DNA of 64,000 nucleotides, taken from NCBI GenBank assembly GCA_964551445.1, contig CAZKCG010000011.1, positions 1 through 64,000 on the forward strand. The letters are read 5' to 3'. The position numbers and the translations under genes are program-made. Origin of the DNA: DAOPXV01 sp964551445. GTDB lineage: Bacteria; Muiribacteriota; UBA9980. Below are positions 1-8,740 of the stretch, in pieces. Numbering within the stretch: position 1 is the stretch's first letter; each line of letters begins with the position of its first letter. The notes under the pieces were generated by a model. The model was given only the letters and a program-made list of their open reading frames with translations. It did no database searches and was not told where the DNA came from.

Positions 1-65
1 ATATGAACAGAATCAAGATATGAACCGGAATCGGGAGAAGAAAGCGGAGTTTTAACAGTTGCCAT
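1..65 (-). CDS. Partial CDS, N-terminus of the next gene in the HUH element
   Basis: An ATG at 65 on the minus strand is preceded by a GAGGTAG ribosome site (71-77) and stays open to the window edge, giving 21 residues that begin MATVKTPLSSPDSGS. The start resembles the Ser-Pro-Asp-Ser turn seen in the Ig-like repeats of the neighbouring 456-residue protein, so it may be another repeat-bearing surface protein of the same element. This is inference from a very short stretch. It is co-directional with the four genes downstream in coordinate and separated from the nearest one by a hairpin. Confidence 0.5.
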   Translation of the reverse strand, partial: MATVKTPLSSPDSGSYLDSVH

Positions 66-81
66 TTTTCTACCTCTATTC

Positions 82-112
82 TATGTGAGCGCCCGAAAGC
101 GCCCACATATTA
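82..112 (-). repeat. Intergenic hairpin between element genes
   Basis: TGTGaGCGC and GCGCcCACA form a 9-bp stem with one mismatch around a CCGAAA loop, just 3' of the 456-residue gene and just 5' of the next ribosome site. It has no T-run on the minus strand, so it is more likely an RNA processing or stability element than a strong terminator. A similar hairpin follows at 1501-1536. Confidence 0.5.
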
Positions 113-115
113 TAT

Positions 116-1486
116 TTACTGTTTTGTTATACCTTTTGAAGAAATGTAAAGAACACGATTGAAACGGCGAGTTATACCATCATTACAGAAGCCGAAAGAC
201 TCTGTAAAAAGGGCTTCGAATTTCGGTTTGAGATCGGCGCGGGTAAGATCGGCGGGAACGCCATTGAAAACAACCTGTATTTTAAGAGGTTGCATAGTTC
301 TTTCGCCCGGGTCGTTCTGTTTTAATTGCTTGATCTCAACAAGAACGGAAACCTTTTTAACATCGGTCTTAAATTCCGTTGCGGGAGCAAGGCCGAGGAA
401 GGCGGGAAAATTAACCTTGGACACCGTTACTTTCGCGATATCGCGACCGGCTGAACCGTTGCCGTATATTCCGTCGAGAAAATCAGCTATAGCGGTTACA
501 CGGTCACGGAGCGCGGGAAGTGTCATATTATCAGCGTCAAGACCAAGTTGAACTTGATTTGCCGTATTAAGTATTGATTTGCCATCGGAACCGTTAAAAA
601 CGGCATAACCGAGATCACGAATATCGACTTGACCAGAACCGGCACCGCCACCATAACCGCCAGTTTCACCGCCGCCACCAGAAGAAATAACATAAGAACA
701 GACCAAAGGAGACGAAGGCAAACGACCATCAAAAAGATTTTGAGATACAGCGCGAACGCTTAAATTGACTGATTGAGTAACGAAATAAACGGGAGCAAGT
801 TCATCTAAAGTAACATAACCGCCACCATCAACGGAAATTTCAAGATTAACATCGGGATCAGAGGCAAAAAAAGCAACTTCGAAAGGAACGGCGGAAGAAA
901 AACCAGATAAAGGACTGGCGGTAGGAATACCTAATTGAATTGGCTCGGAGGGGCCGATAGTATAAGTATTGATAACGGGAATAGAATCTTCACGAGCATC
1001 AGGCAAATTCGAAGTACAAAGAACACCGAGAGTTATAGAATAGGTAATAGTATAATAAGGAAAATTGTGAAGAAGATAAGGGCCGCCATCAATTGATATT
1101 TTAAATCCTACATTAGAATCGGGAGAAGAAAAATAAACGTCAAAAGATGAAGAATGAGTAACGGAAGAAGGATTAACAACGGGAGAAGATAAAATCTCAC
1201 CACCGGTTTCACCGCCACCGCCGCCACCGGTTGTAGAGCCGTTTAAATCGAAGGTATCGACTATTGTATCAGAATTTTCAAAACCGGAAGCAACGACATA
1301 AGCCGTAATTGTTGTTAAAATAGCAGGGTCTAATGTCATAACAACAATAGTATCATAAGTATCAAAATTAATGCCGTCAGTAGAAGCATATAAAGTACAC
1401 GGCATAGGCTGATCGGTTTTAATACGAACAGAAGGAAAATCGGGATCGGGAAGAAATGTAAAGACGGGATTAATACACTTAGACAT
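116..1486 (-). CDS. Ig-like repeat / glycine-linker protein with element-specific C-terminal domain (putative spike or adhesin)
   Basis: The 456-residue product has a clear layout. Three beta-rich repeats resemble chitobiase C-terminal (CHB_HEX_C) or Ig-like modules at about 5-80, 100-177 and 186-268. Glycine-rich linkers lie at about 83-97 and 269-285. The C-terminal domain (288-456) is about 80% identical by eye to the whole 172-residue protein next door. No signal peptide is evident. A GAGG ribosome site precedes the ATG. Glycine-linked modular binding domains in front of a conserved anchor recall filamentous-phage pIII, and they would fit a receptor-binding version of a structural subunit. 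Function is inferred from architecture only. The gene is in line with Rep at 2755-3561. Confidence 0.65.
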   Translation of the reverse strand: MSKCINPVFTFLPDPDFPSVRIKTDQPMPCTLYASTDGINFDTYDTIVVMTLDPAILTTITAYVVASGFENSDTIVDTFDLNGSTTGGGGGGETGGEILSSPVVNPSSVTHSSSFDVYFSSPDSNVGFKISIDGGPYLLHNFPYYTITYSITLGVLCTSNLPDAREDSIPVINTYTIGPSEPIQLGIPTASPLSGFSSAVPFEVAFFASDPDVNLEISVDGGGYVTLDELAPVYFVTQSVNLSVRAVSQNLFDGRLPSSPLVCSYVISSGGGGETGGYGGGAGSGQVDIRDLGYAVFNGSDGKSILNTANQVQLGLDADNMTLPALRDRVTAIADFLDGIYGNGSAGRDIAKVTVSKVNFPAFLGLAPATEFKTDVKKVSVLVEIKQLKQNDPGERTMQPLKIQVVFNGVPADLTRADLKPKFEALFTESFGFCNDGITRRFNRVLYISSKGITKQ

Positions 1487-1500
1487 GTTATACCTCTTTT

Positions 1501-1536
1501 ATGCGGATGTGAAGACGAAACAACACACCCGCATAT
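1501..1536 (-). repeat. Intergenic hairpin between paralogous element genes
   Basis: ATGCGGaTGTG and CACAcCCGCAT can pair over 11 positions with one mismatch, between the stop of the 172-residue gene and the start of the 456-residue gene. Placement and form match the hairpin at 82-112, which suggests a repeated punctuation element in the transcript. Confidence 0.5.
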
Positions 1537-1544
1537 TTTAATTA

Positions 1545-2063
1545 TTACTGTTTTGTCATACCCTTGGAACCCGTATAAAGTATACGGTTGAAACGGCGAG
1601 TGGTACCATCATCGCAGAAACCGAAAGACTCGGTAAAGAGTGCTTCCAGTTTCGGTTTGAGGTCTGTGCGCGTTACATCGGCGGGAACGCCAACGAAAAC
1701 AACCTGTACTTTGAAAGGCTGTATTATACGAAGGCCGGCGGCGTTCTGTTTGATCTGTTTGATCTCAACGAGAACGGAAACTTTTTTGACGTCGGTCTTA
1801 AATTCCGTTGCGGGAGCGAGGCCGAGAAAGGCGGGGAAATTGATTTTTCCAACCGTTACTTTTGCGGTATCGCGACCGGCTGAACCGTTGCCATATATGC
1901 CGTCGAGAAAATCGGCTATAGCGGTTACGCGGTCACGGAGCGCGGGAAGCGTCATATTTTCAGCGTCGAGACCAAGCTGAACCTGTTCAGCGGTATTAAG
2001 GCATGATTTGCCATCCGAACCGTTAGAGACCGAGTACCCGAGATTTCTTATATCTATGGACAT
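1545..2063 (-). CDS. Element-specific structural-type protein, stand-alone copy of the shared domain
   Basis: A 172-residue protein consisting only of the domain found at the C-terminus of the 456-residue neighbour. Both run from a conserved DIRxLGY start through an ALRDRVTAIADFLDGIYGNGSAGRD block to a common SKGxTKQ end. No signal peptide or membrane segment is visible. The start has a GTGAGG ribosome site 6-7 bases upstream. The high identity of this pair against the much weaker similarity of the third copy (2116-2712) points to a recent duplication in which one copy gained surface repeats. A capsid or coat role is plausible because of the neighbouring HUH replicase, but I recognise no known family. 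Confidence 0.65.
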   Translation of the reverse strand: MSIDIRNLGYSVSNGSDGKSCLNTAEQVQLGLDAENMTLPALRDRVTAIADFLDGIYGNGSAGRDTAKVTVGKINFPAFLGLAPATEFKTDVKKVSVLVEIKQIKQNAAGLRIIQPFKVQVVFVGVPADVTRTDLKPKLEALFTESFGFCDDGTTRRFNRILYTGSKGMTKQ

Positions 2064-2115
2064 GATTATACCTCACTTTTTTTATTTTATTTTTGCAGTT
2101 ATTCGTTATTCGGTC

Positions 2116-2712
2116 TTATTTCTCTTTGATCTCTTTTTTGAAGAGTTTTGAGGTTATGCGAACGAAGCGCTTCATATCGTTATCATCGGCATCTTTAAGG
2201 GGCGTTGCGCCGTCTTCCGAGCAATAGCCGAGGGCGATATTGAGGTATGCTTCGATAGCAGTTAAAGTTTCGGTATCGGTTTTTGAATCCGGAACGCCAA
2301 CGAATGTGAATAACTGTTTGATCGGGTTAATGTGTCCGTTATCTTCACGGACTTCGCAGTATACCGCGCATTTATTGACCGGAACGGCGGGAACATTGTT
2401 TGCAACGCGCGAGTACATCGGAAGATTGATCTTTGTTACTTTAACTTCTGTGCCGGTTAAAGCATAGATTTCATTGAGAAGGGTCGCAATTGCGTCGAAA
2501 CGGTCAAGGAGAGGGCCGAGAGTTTCAGCGGCTGAATCAGCCGAAAGGTAAAGTTCGGGGAGGACATTCAACAGGGTTGAACCGTCTTTTCCGTTAACTA
2601 CTACGTAACCAGCGTCGATTTTGTCGATAGGGCCGGCGAAAACATTTGAAGCAGAAGACATGAGGAACATGACGAGAGCAACTACTACGAGAATTGAACT
2701 TGAAGTGAACAT
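2116..2712 (-). CDS. Divergent third copy of the element domain with N-terminal hydrophobic segment
   Basis: The 198-residue product shares the GYxVxNGxDG opening, a central TEVKVTKINLP stretch and the C-terminal GYC..DG.T...FxRI pattern with the two downstream proteins, but at low identity. Unlike them it begins with about 28 hydrophobic residues ending in NVFA-GP, either a cleaved signal peptide or a membrane anchor. I prefer ATG 2712, 11 bases after the GGAG site, over the in-frame GTG at 2721, which nearly touches that site. By analogy with membrane-inserted phage coat proteins it could be an envelope or coat component, but this is inference. Confidence 0.6.
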   Translation of the reverse strand: MFTSSSILVVVALVMFLMSSASNVFAGPIDKIDAGYVVVNGKDGSTLLNVLPELYLSADSAAETLGPLLDRFDAIATLLNEIYALTGTEVKVTKINLPMYSRVANNVPAVPVNKCAVYCEVREDNGHINPIKQLFTFVGVPDSKTDTETLTAIEAYLNIALGYCSEDGATPLKDADDNDMKRFVRITSKLFKKEIKEK

Positions 2713-2754
2713 TAAAATCACTACTCCTTTTTTATTTTATATCCTGCAGGGATA

Positions 2755-3561
2755 TCAAAAACTTAATGCCAGTTTACCGGCTTGAATATCAGGAATGAAA
2801 TTATCAAGGCATCTTTTGACAAGACCTAAAAGTTTTTCGGAACCTTGCGAAAATAGAAATCCAGCATTTTTGAAACGCCACTTGAAGCCCCACGAACGGC
2901 AAAGCGATTTATAATATTTTCGCAAAGTTCTGATTATACGAGATACATAAAAAATATCTTCCGAAGCGGTTTCAATAAAAATACTTTCATGCTTTAAAAT
3001 ACCACGGGAACAAGACCAAAAACGACCGACATTATTAAACTCTGTGGGGACAGTTTTTTGATCTATTTTTTTAAGATAATCCGAAAAATAACTAAAAACT
3101 GATTTCCTTATTAATTCGCAACGAGTACCGGCCCGAAGATGTTTTGTATCGCGTGAACCTACAATACGATACCAGAGGCGAGAAATCCAACCCTTATAAA
3201 GCATTATTGATGGAGAATCAAAAACAACATGAAAATGTGGAGCGCCTCGCTTTTGAAATTCAAGTACCCATAAATATTTGAGATCGGGAAATTTAAATCT
3301 TAAAGTACGCAGAAAACTGTGTAAATGTTCTTTAACTTTTTTGCCGTCTAATGGAAACTCTAAAGGATATGTTAAAGTTACCATTATTTTGAAAATGTCA
3401 GGAATGTTCCTTAAATGAAGTTTTAAGTTTTTGATACTTTTATAAGTGAATGAAAAAATATCGCTTTTTTTGCCGGTAGGTTTTTCGTCAAAGATCGAAC
3501 CGGAATAACCGGAAAATTTTACAACGGTATCAGTTTTATATTTCTTAAATTCTATCTTCAA
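2755..3561 (-). CDS. rep: Rolling-circle replication initiator (HUH endonuclease)
   Basis: The 268-residue product has the three Rep motifs in order: motif I-like MVTLTYP (60-66), the HUH metal site PHFHVVF (108-114), and a tyrosine motif YFSDYLKK (158-165) with Y158 and Y162 as candidate nicking residues. A GRFWSCSRG block follows, as in many phage/plasmid replication proteins. Such enzymes nick one strand at the double-strand origin, stay covalently bound, and re-join the displaced circle. The start is TTG with GGAG six bases upstream; no ATG is near. It is the first gene of the minus-strand module. The family assignment is firm, but whether the host element is phage or plasmid is open. Confidence 0.85.
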   Translation of the reverse strand: MKIEFKKYKTDTVVKFSGYSGSIFDEKPTGKKSDIFSFTYKSIKNLKLHLRNIPDIFKIMVTLTYPLEFPLDGKKVKEHLHSFLRTLRFKFPDLKYLWVLEFQKRGAPHFHVVFDSPSIMLYKGWISRLWYRIVGSRDTKHLRAGTRCELIRKSVFSYFSDYLKKIDQKTVPTEFNNVGRFWSCSRGILKHESIFIETASEDIFYVSRIIRTLRKYYKSLCRSWGFKWRFKNAGFLFSQGSEKLLGLVKRCLDNFIPDIQAGKLALSF

Positions 3562-3672
3562 AATGTACTCCTAATCTTTACTTTCAGATATGTCAATTAA
3601 GGACAAGCCCGTGTTTATTCCCTGCTAACCAACTTACACTACTTATAATAACAAATCCGATGCAAGGCGCTT

Positions 3673-3701
3673 TTGACAAAAAACGGCGCATCTGATATAA
3701 T
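3673..3701 (+). promoter_or_regulatory. Consensus sigma70-type promoter for the adenylyl cyclase gene
   Basis: TTGACA (3673-3678) and TATAAT (3696-3701) are separated by exactly 17 bases, with a TGA extension before the -10. Transcription would start near 3708, about 35 bases before the cyclase ATG. Confidence 0.8.
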
Positions 3702-3742
3702 TTTGTGAATGTTTATAATACATTTTAAAAGGAAGCGTTCAA

Positions 3743-5335
3743 ATGGATAAAGGGAAGAAGAAGGTCATTTTTTACCGCCACATATTATTCGCCATGCTTT
3801 TCGCCTCTATGGCATCCGGTATTTATCAGGGATCGTTTTATGTATTGCTCAAAAGCCTGACTTCGTCGAATATATCGTACGAAAATATCGGATCCGAACA
3901 GTCAATTGGAAAAAATGAATATATAATAGAGCTTATCAAGATCTTTTGGTTTATAATTTTTTATATAAAAATAAGGCCTATCTATGGTTATCTGGTACAG
4001 AAAAAAGAAGAGCTTAAAGCTCTGGCTACTGAACGGTACAACGACATTTATAAATTCATAGCTTATTTTTTCATCGCCACGACGCTTACCGTAAATATTA
4101 ATTTCATCGCAAGCCGGTTCGGAAATGCCGGCGCGGTGAAGGATTATTTTTATTATTTTCTGCCTTCAACGCTTTTCGGAGCGTATTATTCGATATACTT
4201 CGCCATTGCATATCTCGAACCGTTTCTTTTTTCGAAGCTGGCCGATAAATTTTATGACGACAAATCCATCTATGCCAGGAAAAAAGGACTTTCGCTGAGC
4301 ATTGGCGCGAGGCTTTTCTTCACCATTTTAAACCTTCTGGTGATCCCTATGATCATAATAATCTGCTACGCCTTTCTGATACCGAATATAAATCCCGAAT
4401 CAGATAAATTTATAGCCGGATCCGAAGAAGTAAAAAGAACCATAATGCTTCTAATGATGAGCAAGGTCAATCTGCTCGGCATCGCGATAATTTCGCTTAT
4501 CTACGCCATTGGTTATACCGAAATGCTCTATAAAAGCATCAAAAGGCCTATCGACGAGCTGGTAAAAAAAATGGACAGGCTCGCGTCCGGAGATTACGAC
4601 GTTAAAACGACCGTCTTATCCGACGACGAAATAGGAAATCTCAAATATAATTTCAACGTCATGGTCGACGGTCTGAGCGAACGGGAACGCCTGCGCGAAA
4701 CCTTCGGCCGTTACGTTTCAATAGAGATAGCCAAACATCTTATGTCAGGCAATAATATAGATCTTGGAGGCGAGGATATCTGCGCGACGATCCTTTTTTC
4801 GGACATTAGAAATTTCACCTCGATGAGCGAAAAAATGAGCGCCCGCGAGGTCGTCGATTTTTTGAACGAATATTTTTCCTATATCACCGAACCTATTATG
4901 AAAAACCACGGCGTTATAAATAAATTCATAGGCGACGCCGTCATGGCCATATACAGCCCCCATCTGGGCTCGGAGAACCATGTCGATGACGCTGTAAAAA
5001 GCGCAATCGGTATGCGAAGGCGCCTTGAGGAATTCAACGCCGCTAAAAAAACGGCGGTCGAAGTTAAATTCGGGATCGGCATTCACACTGGCACCCTCGT
5101 AGCCGGAAACATCGGCACAAAAGACCGCCTCGAATATACCGTCATAGGCGATACGGTCAATGTCGCCTCACGCATAGAATCCGAGAACAAGTCTTTCAGA
5201 TCGGATATTTTAATAAGCGAAGAAACCTTTAACCTCGCGGGCGATGAGATCAAAACATCAAATAAATTTGAAAAATGCGACCCCGTCTCGGTAAAGGGAA
5301 AAGAAAAGCCGCTGATACTTTATAAGATATCTTAG
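3743..5335 (+). CDS. Membrane-bound class III adenylyl cyclase with HAMP domain
   Basis: The 530-residue protein makes cAMP from ATP. Several membrane segments occupy about 10-260, a HAMP linker covers about 262-315, and the cyclase homology domain runs from about 345 to 515. Metal-binding aspartates are D354 (FSDIRNFT) and D398 (FIGDAV). The adenine-selecting pair is K394 and D470, which argues for ATP rather than GTP, and the transition-state residues N473 and R477 are present. All catalytic positions are in one chain, so it should work as a homodimer. The ATG follows AGGAAG and a perfect promoter. No cAMP receptor is encoded in the window. The sensor part is not a recognised domain. Confidence 0.9.
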   Translation: MDKGKKKVIFYRHILFAMLFASMASGIYQGSFYVLLKSLTSSNISYENIGSEQSIGKNEYIIELIKIFWFIIFYIKIRPIYGYLVQKKEELKALATERYNDIYKFIAYFFIATTLTVNINFIASRFGNAGAVKDYFYYFLPSTLFGAYYSIYFAIAYLEPFLFSKLADKFYDDKSIYARKKGLSLSIGARLFFTILNLLVIPMIIIICYAFLIPNINPESDKFIAGSEEVKRTIMLLMMSKVNLLGIAIISLIYAIGYTEMLYKSIKRPIDELVKKMDRLASGDYDVKTTVLSDDEIGNLKYNFNVMVDGLSERERLRETFGRYVSIEIAKHLMSGNNIDLGGEDICATILFSDIRNFTSMSEKMSAREVVDFLNEYFSYITEPIMKNHGVINKFIGDAVMAIYSPHLGSENHVDDAVKSAIGMRRRLEEFNAAKKTAVEVKFGIGIHTGTLVAGNIGTKDRLEYTVIGDTVNVASRIESENKSFRSDILISEETFNLAGDEIKTSNKFEKCDPVSVKGKEKPLILYKIS

Positions 5336-5401
5336 CTTTCAGGGACGGCCTGCAATATCTTATTTCTGACATTCGCATTGTTCAGCAAGCGCCGGCCGGA
5401 C

Positions 5402-8068
5402 TTAATTCATCAACGGCAGATGAATAACAACCTTCGATATTTTTTCTTTTTCATCGACCTCCACTTCAACCGTCCCGCTATGGGCCTCAATAATGCATGT
5501 GCTCAGGTAAAGTTCGAATATCACGTTATCCAGGCTGAAATTTTTCGATGATGAAAAGTTTCCAAGTATATTTTTCAATAAAATCGATTTATCGTCAAGA
5601 TAGCCGATCATAAGAGTTATTATAACTTCGGCGTTGTATGAGGAAACGGAAATGCGACATTTAGAAAGGGCTTCTTTATTCTCTATAACGAAATCATAGA
5701 TTTTTGTAATAGCTTTTGAAAGCAGTTTTATATCCATCAATATCTCTGGCGCTTCGAACGAAAATTCCAGGGCGATCCCGCTCCCGCTTTCAGCGGATTT
5801 TAAACATCCGCTCACTCCTTTGATCAAAGTTTCAATGTTATGCGGTTCGCGTTCATAATTGAGAAACCCCGACTTCAGATTTATCACTTCTATGAGATTT
5901 TTTAGATCCGCATTAAGCGTTTCCAGCTCCTCATTAATATCGATCATATAAGATTTTATTCCGACGAATTCGGATTTTTCAACGCCTTCGGGCGAGTAAT
6001 TAAGTATGCTTTTAACGGCGTCGATGCGTTCCTTGAACTCGGTTGAAAAAAGGTTTAATATAAGCTGATAGAATTTTTTTGAATGATCCAGCACGTCGTT
6101 TCTGGCGTTTTGATAATTGGTCATTTCCCGCTCGAGCGAAAGGGAGATCTGATTGGCGAAAGTCTCTATAAGTGCTTTTTGCTCGAAACTCATGCTTTCG
6201 CCCTGTCTGAATCTGATGCCCATAACTCCGGCCACGCCGGAAGACGCATGAAGCGGAAAATATACCGCGGACGCCGTTGGAAGAGTATCGGTGAACATTC
6301 CGGCCGCTTTTCCGTTTTTAAACGCCCACATCGCCACGCCGGCCTCTTTTTCATCTATTTCAAAAGTGCTTGCGGGATGAGGCTTCGAGGACATCTTTCC
6401 AGAACGGTCTTTTATGAAGAATAACACGTCCGTGTTGAATATTTTAGATATCTGTCTTACCGACGCGGTCAATATTTCGCCGATGTTCGCGGCGCCGGAA
6501 ATATCTCTTACCAGCGCGTAGAGCGCCATCGTCCGCTCGTCGCTGAAACGGAGCTCCCTTTCCCGTTCCCGCATTCTGAATGTAACGCTGCCGGTGAACG
6601 TCGATACGATAAAATACATCAGAAACATCAATATATCTTCAATATTATGAATATAGAATGTGAATTTAGGAGGTATGAAAAAATAATTCCAGATAAGCGC
6701 GCTCATGGCTGACGCCGCGAAAAGCGGCCCGCGGCCGAAGAAAAGGGCCATTGCCATTATCGTTGAAAAATATATCAGCGCGATCGAACGGTAACCGACC
6801 ATATCTTCTATAAGAAAATTAACGAGAGTTGCCGCGACAATGATCGCTATCGCGACTAAATAATGATCAATATCCGATCTTTTCTTTTTCGGATTTTCAG
6901 TTATTCCCGCGGCCGTTCTTTTTTCTGTTTTTTCGCCTCTGACCACATATATATCGATGTTTCCGCTCACCCTGACCAGCCGGTCAACGAGCGAACCGCC
7001 GCTTATCACTTCCGAAAACCAGCTTCTGAGAGGTTTGCCTATGACTATCTGAGTGACGTTCCTCTGCCTGGCGACCCTCATAAGGCCCTGTATGATGTCC
7101 TGATCGAACTTTGTAATAACTTCCGCGCCGAGCTCGTTGGCCAGTGAAATATTCTGCGATAGCAAAGCTTTCGCGGATTCACCGAGGTCTTTCGTTGTTT
7201 CAATATAAACGGCTATCCATGGCGCGTTCATGTTATAAGCCATGCGCCTGGTCCATCTGATGAGCTGCGCCGAAAAAGGGCTCGGGCCTATCGCGACCAT
7301 CAGCCTGTCGCTTGACTTCCATGCGTCGGATTTATTGCTTACTTTTTTGTAATCCTGAAGGTCATGATCGACGCGTTCCGCGGTCATACGCAAAGCCATC
7401 TCACGAAGCGCCGTGAGATTGGCCGGTGAGAAGAAGTTGTCAAGCGCGCGGCCGGCGGCAGCGCCCAGATAAACCTTTCCTTCATTTAGCCTTTTTATAA
7501 GGTTATCCGGAGATATATCTATTATCTCTATTTCGAAAGCGCGATCGATAATACTGTCAGGAACCGTTTCATGCACGATGACGCCAGTGATCTGAGCCAC
7601 CGTGTCCGAACGGCTTTCAAGATGCTGAACATTTACCGTGGTATAAACGTCAATTCCGGCGTCAAGTAATTCAAGTACGTCCTGATATCGTTTGGGATGA
7701 CGGCTTCCAGAAACGTTGGTATGCGCCAGTTCGTCAACAAGGACGATCTGAGGCCGGCGTTCGAGTATGGCGTCGATGTCCATTTCTTCGAGCCACACGC
7801 CCTTGTATTCAATTTTTTTTCGTGAAATCATTTCAAGATCTGATGTAAGTTCTTCAGTCTCGGCGCGTTTGTGAGTTTCAACGTAACCAATGACGATATC
7901 GGCGCTTTCACCCCGTTTTTTATGGGCAGCCTTGAGCATGGCGTAGGTCTTGCCGACGCCGGCGCACATTCCAAAAAATATCTTCAGTTTTCCACGCTTC
8001 TCTTTATCTTCCTCTTTTTTTATCGATTCGAGCAGCGCATCCGGATCAGGCCTTTGTTCGTCAACCAT
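5402..8068 (-). CDS. kdpD: KdpD-like potassium sensor with degenerate kinase core
   Basis: The 888-residue protein has the KdpD layout: N-terminal KdpD ATP-binding domain (Walker A GMCAGVGKT 33-41, Walker B with D112/E113 in VDELAHTN), a USP-like domain at about 255-378, a four-helix membrane block at about 402-495, and a GAF-like region at about 515-645. The transmitter (about 655-888) is abnormal. The H-box that should read SHDLRTPL is STEFKERI, with no histidine, and the N-box, the DxGxG box and the GLGL box are not recognisable. It therefore should not autophosphorylate. It is last in the kdp operon and no kdpE follows; the next gene is the convergent cyclase. Ribosome site AAGGATG precedes the ATG. 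Confidence 0.85.
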   Translation of the reverse strand: MVDEQRPDPDALLESIKKEEDKEKRGKLKIFFGMCAGVGKTYAMLKAAHKKRGESADIVIGYVETHKRAETEELTSDLEMISRKKIEYKGVWLEEMDIDAILERRPQIVLVDELAHTNVSGSRHPKRYQDVLELLDAGIDVYTTVNVQHLESRSDTVAQITGVIVHETVPDSIIDRAFEIEIIDISPDNLIKRLNEGKVYLGAAAGRALDNFFSPANLTALREMALRMTAERVDHDLQDYKKVSNKSDAWKSSDRLMVAIGPSPFSAQLIRWTRRMAYNMNAPWIAVYIETTKDLGESAKALLSQNISLANELGAEVITKFDQDIIQGLMRVARQRNVTQIVIGKPLRSWFSEVISGGSLVDRLVRVSGNIDIYVVRGEKTEKRTAAGITENPKKKRSDIDHYLVAIAIIVAATLVNFLIEDMVGYRSIALIYFSTIMAMALFFGRGPLFAASAMSALIWNYFFIPPKFTFYIHNIEDILMFLMYFIVSTFTGSVTFRMRERERELRFSDERTMALYALVRDISGAANIGEILTASVRQISKIFNTDVLFFIKDRSGKMSSKPHPASTFEIDEKEAGVAMWAFKNGKAAGMFTDTLPTASAVYFPLHASSGVAGVMGIRFRQGESMSFEQKALIETFANQISLSLEREMTNYQNARNDVLDHSKKFYQLILNLFSTEFKERIDAVKSILNYSPEGVEKSEFVGIKSYMIDINEELETLNADLKNLIEVINLKSGFLNYEREPHNIETLIKGVSGCLKSAESGSGIALEFSFEAPEILMDIKLLSKAITKIYDFVIENKEALSKCRISVSSYNAEVIITLMIGYLDDKSILLKNILGNFSSSKNFSLDNVIFELYLSTCIIEAHSGTVEVEVDEKEKISKVVIHLPLMN

Positions 8069-8103
8069 AATTCATCCTTTTAAATCAGCAGGTAATTTCA
8101 AAT

Positions 8104-8688
8104 TCATCTGATTTTGTCGAGCGCCATATTGATCTTCAAAACATTGACCGAAGGTTCGCCAAGAAAGCCGAATTGAGGATATTCTATTGAATTTTCAATA
8201 AGTTCTACAAGCCGTTTTTTCTTTAAAGCATCGAATTTACGGGCATTAGATACCCTGTCTATCTGAAATTTCGCCCCGTTCGGGCTGATATGCGGGTCGA
8301 TGCCGCTTGCCGAGGCGAAAAGAAGCTCCTGCGGAACTTCTACCGAAGTTTCAACGGTCTCATACCCATGCGCTTTTAAAATATTCGCCTTTCGCTCATT
8401 GAATGTTTTTACGAGCGACGCACTCGTCGGTCCGAGATTGCTTCCGCCGGAAGGAATGTTATAATCGACCGCGGAAGGCCTGGGCCAGAAATATTCGGCT
8501 GAAACGAACTTCTGCCCGATAAGTTCCGAGCCGCGGACCTTCTTATCGTCCGAAAACATGAGGCTTCCGGCTGCTTTTTCCCCGAACATCGCTTTTGCCG
8601 ACGCGGTTATAAACACAGGATACACCAATCCCGTTATTATTGTCAACACGATCATAATTCTGATCGCCGTAATTATATCCCTGATCAT
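8104..8688 (-). CDS. kdpC: Potassium-transporting ATPase subunit KdpC
   Basis: The 194-residue product has one N-terminal membrane helix (about 8-30) and the family signatures YFWPRPSA, GSNLGPTS and ASASGIDPHISP. KdpC is the small accessory subunit that stabilises and helps couple KdpA and KdpB at the inner membrane. Length is typical. It lies 52 bases after kdpB and 35 bases before kdpD, all on the minus strand, and starts behind an AAAGGCGG site. Confidence 0.95.
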   Translation of the reverse strand: MIRDIITAIRIMIVLTIITGLVYPVFITASAKAMFGEKAAGSLMFSDDKKVRGSELIGQKFVSAEYFWPRPSAVDYNIPSGGSNLGPTSASLVKTFNERKANILKAHGYETVETSVEVPQELLFASASGIDPHISPNGAKFQIDRVSNARKFDALKKKRLVELIENSIEYPQFGFLGEPSVNVLKINMALDKIR

Positions 8689-8740
8689 ACTTTGCCGCCT
8701 TTCATGAACGAATATTTACGTTCCGGTATTTTAATTTTTT

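Noticed and set aside
159..551. Plus-strand open frame inside the 456-residue gene
   Set aside because: It is the reverse-strand image of the conserved domain. A matching frame appears opposite the paralogue at 1588-1980, which simply reflects the shared DNA sequence.
3593..3670. Possible dif-like or att site at the edge of the HUH element
   Set aside because: A TTATAATAACAAAT stretch loosely recalls a XerD half-site, but the XerC half and centre do not match and no second copy is visible in the window.
6083..6424. Plus-strand frames opposite kdpD, kdpB and kdpA
   Set aside because: Many long antisense frames occur over the kdp genes. They follow from codon usage of the real genes and have no ribosome sites.
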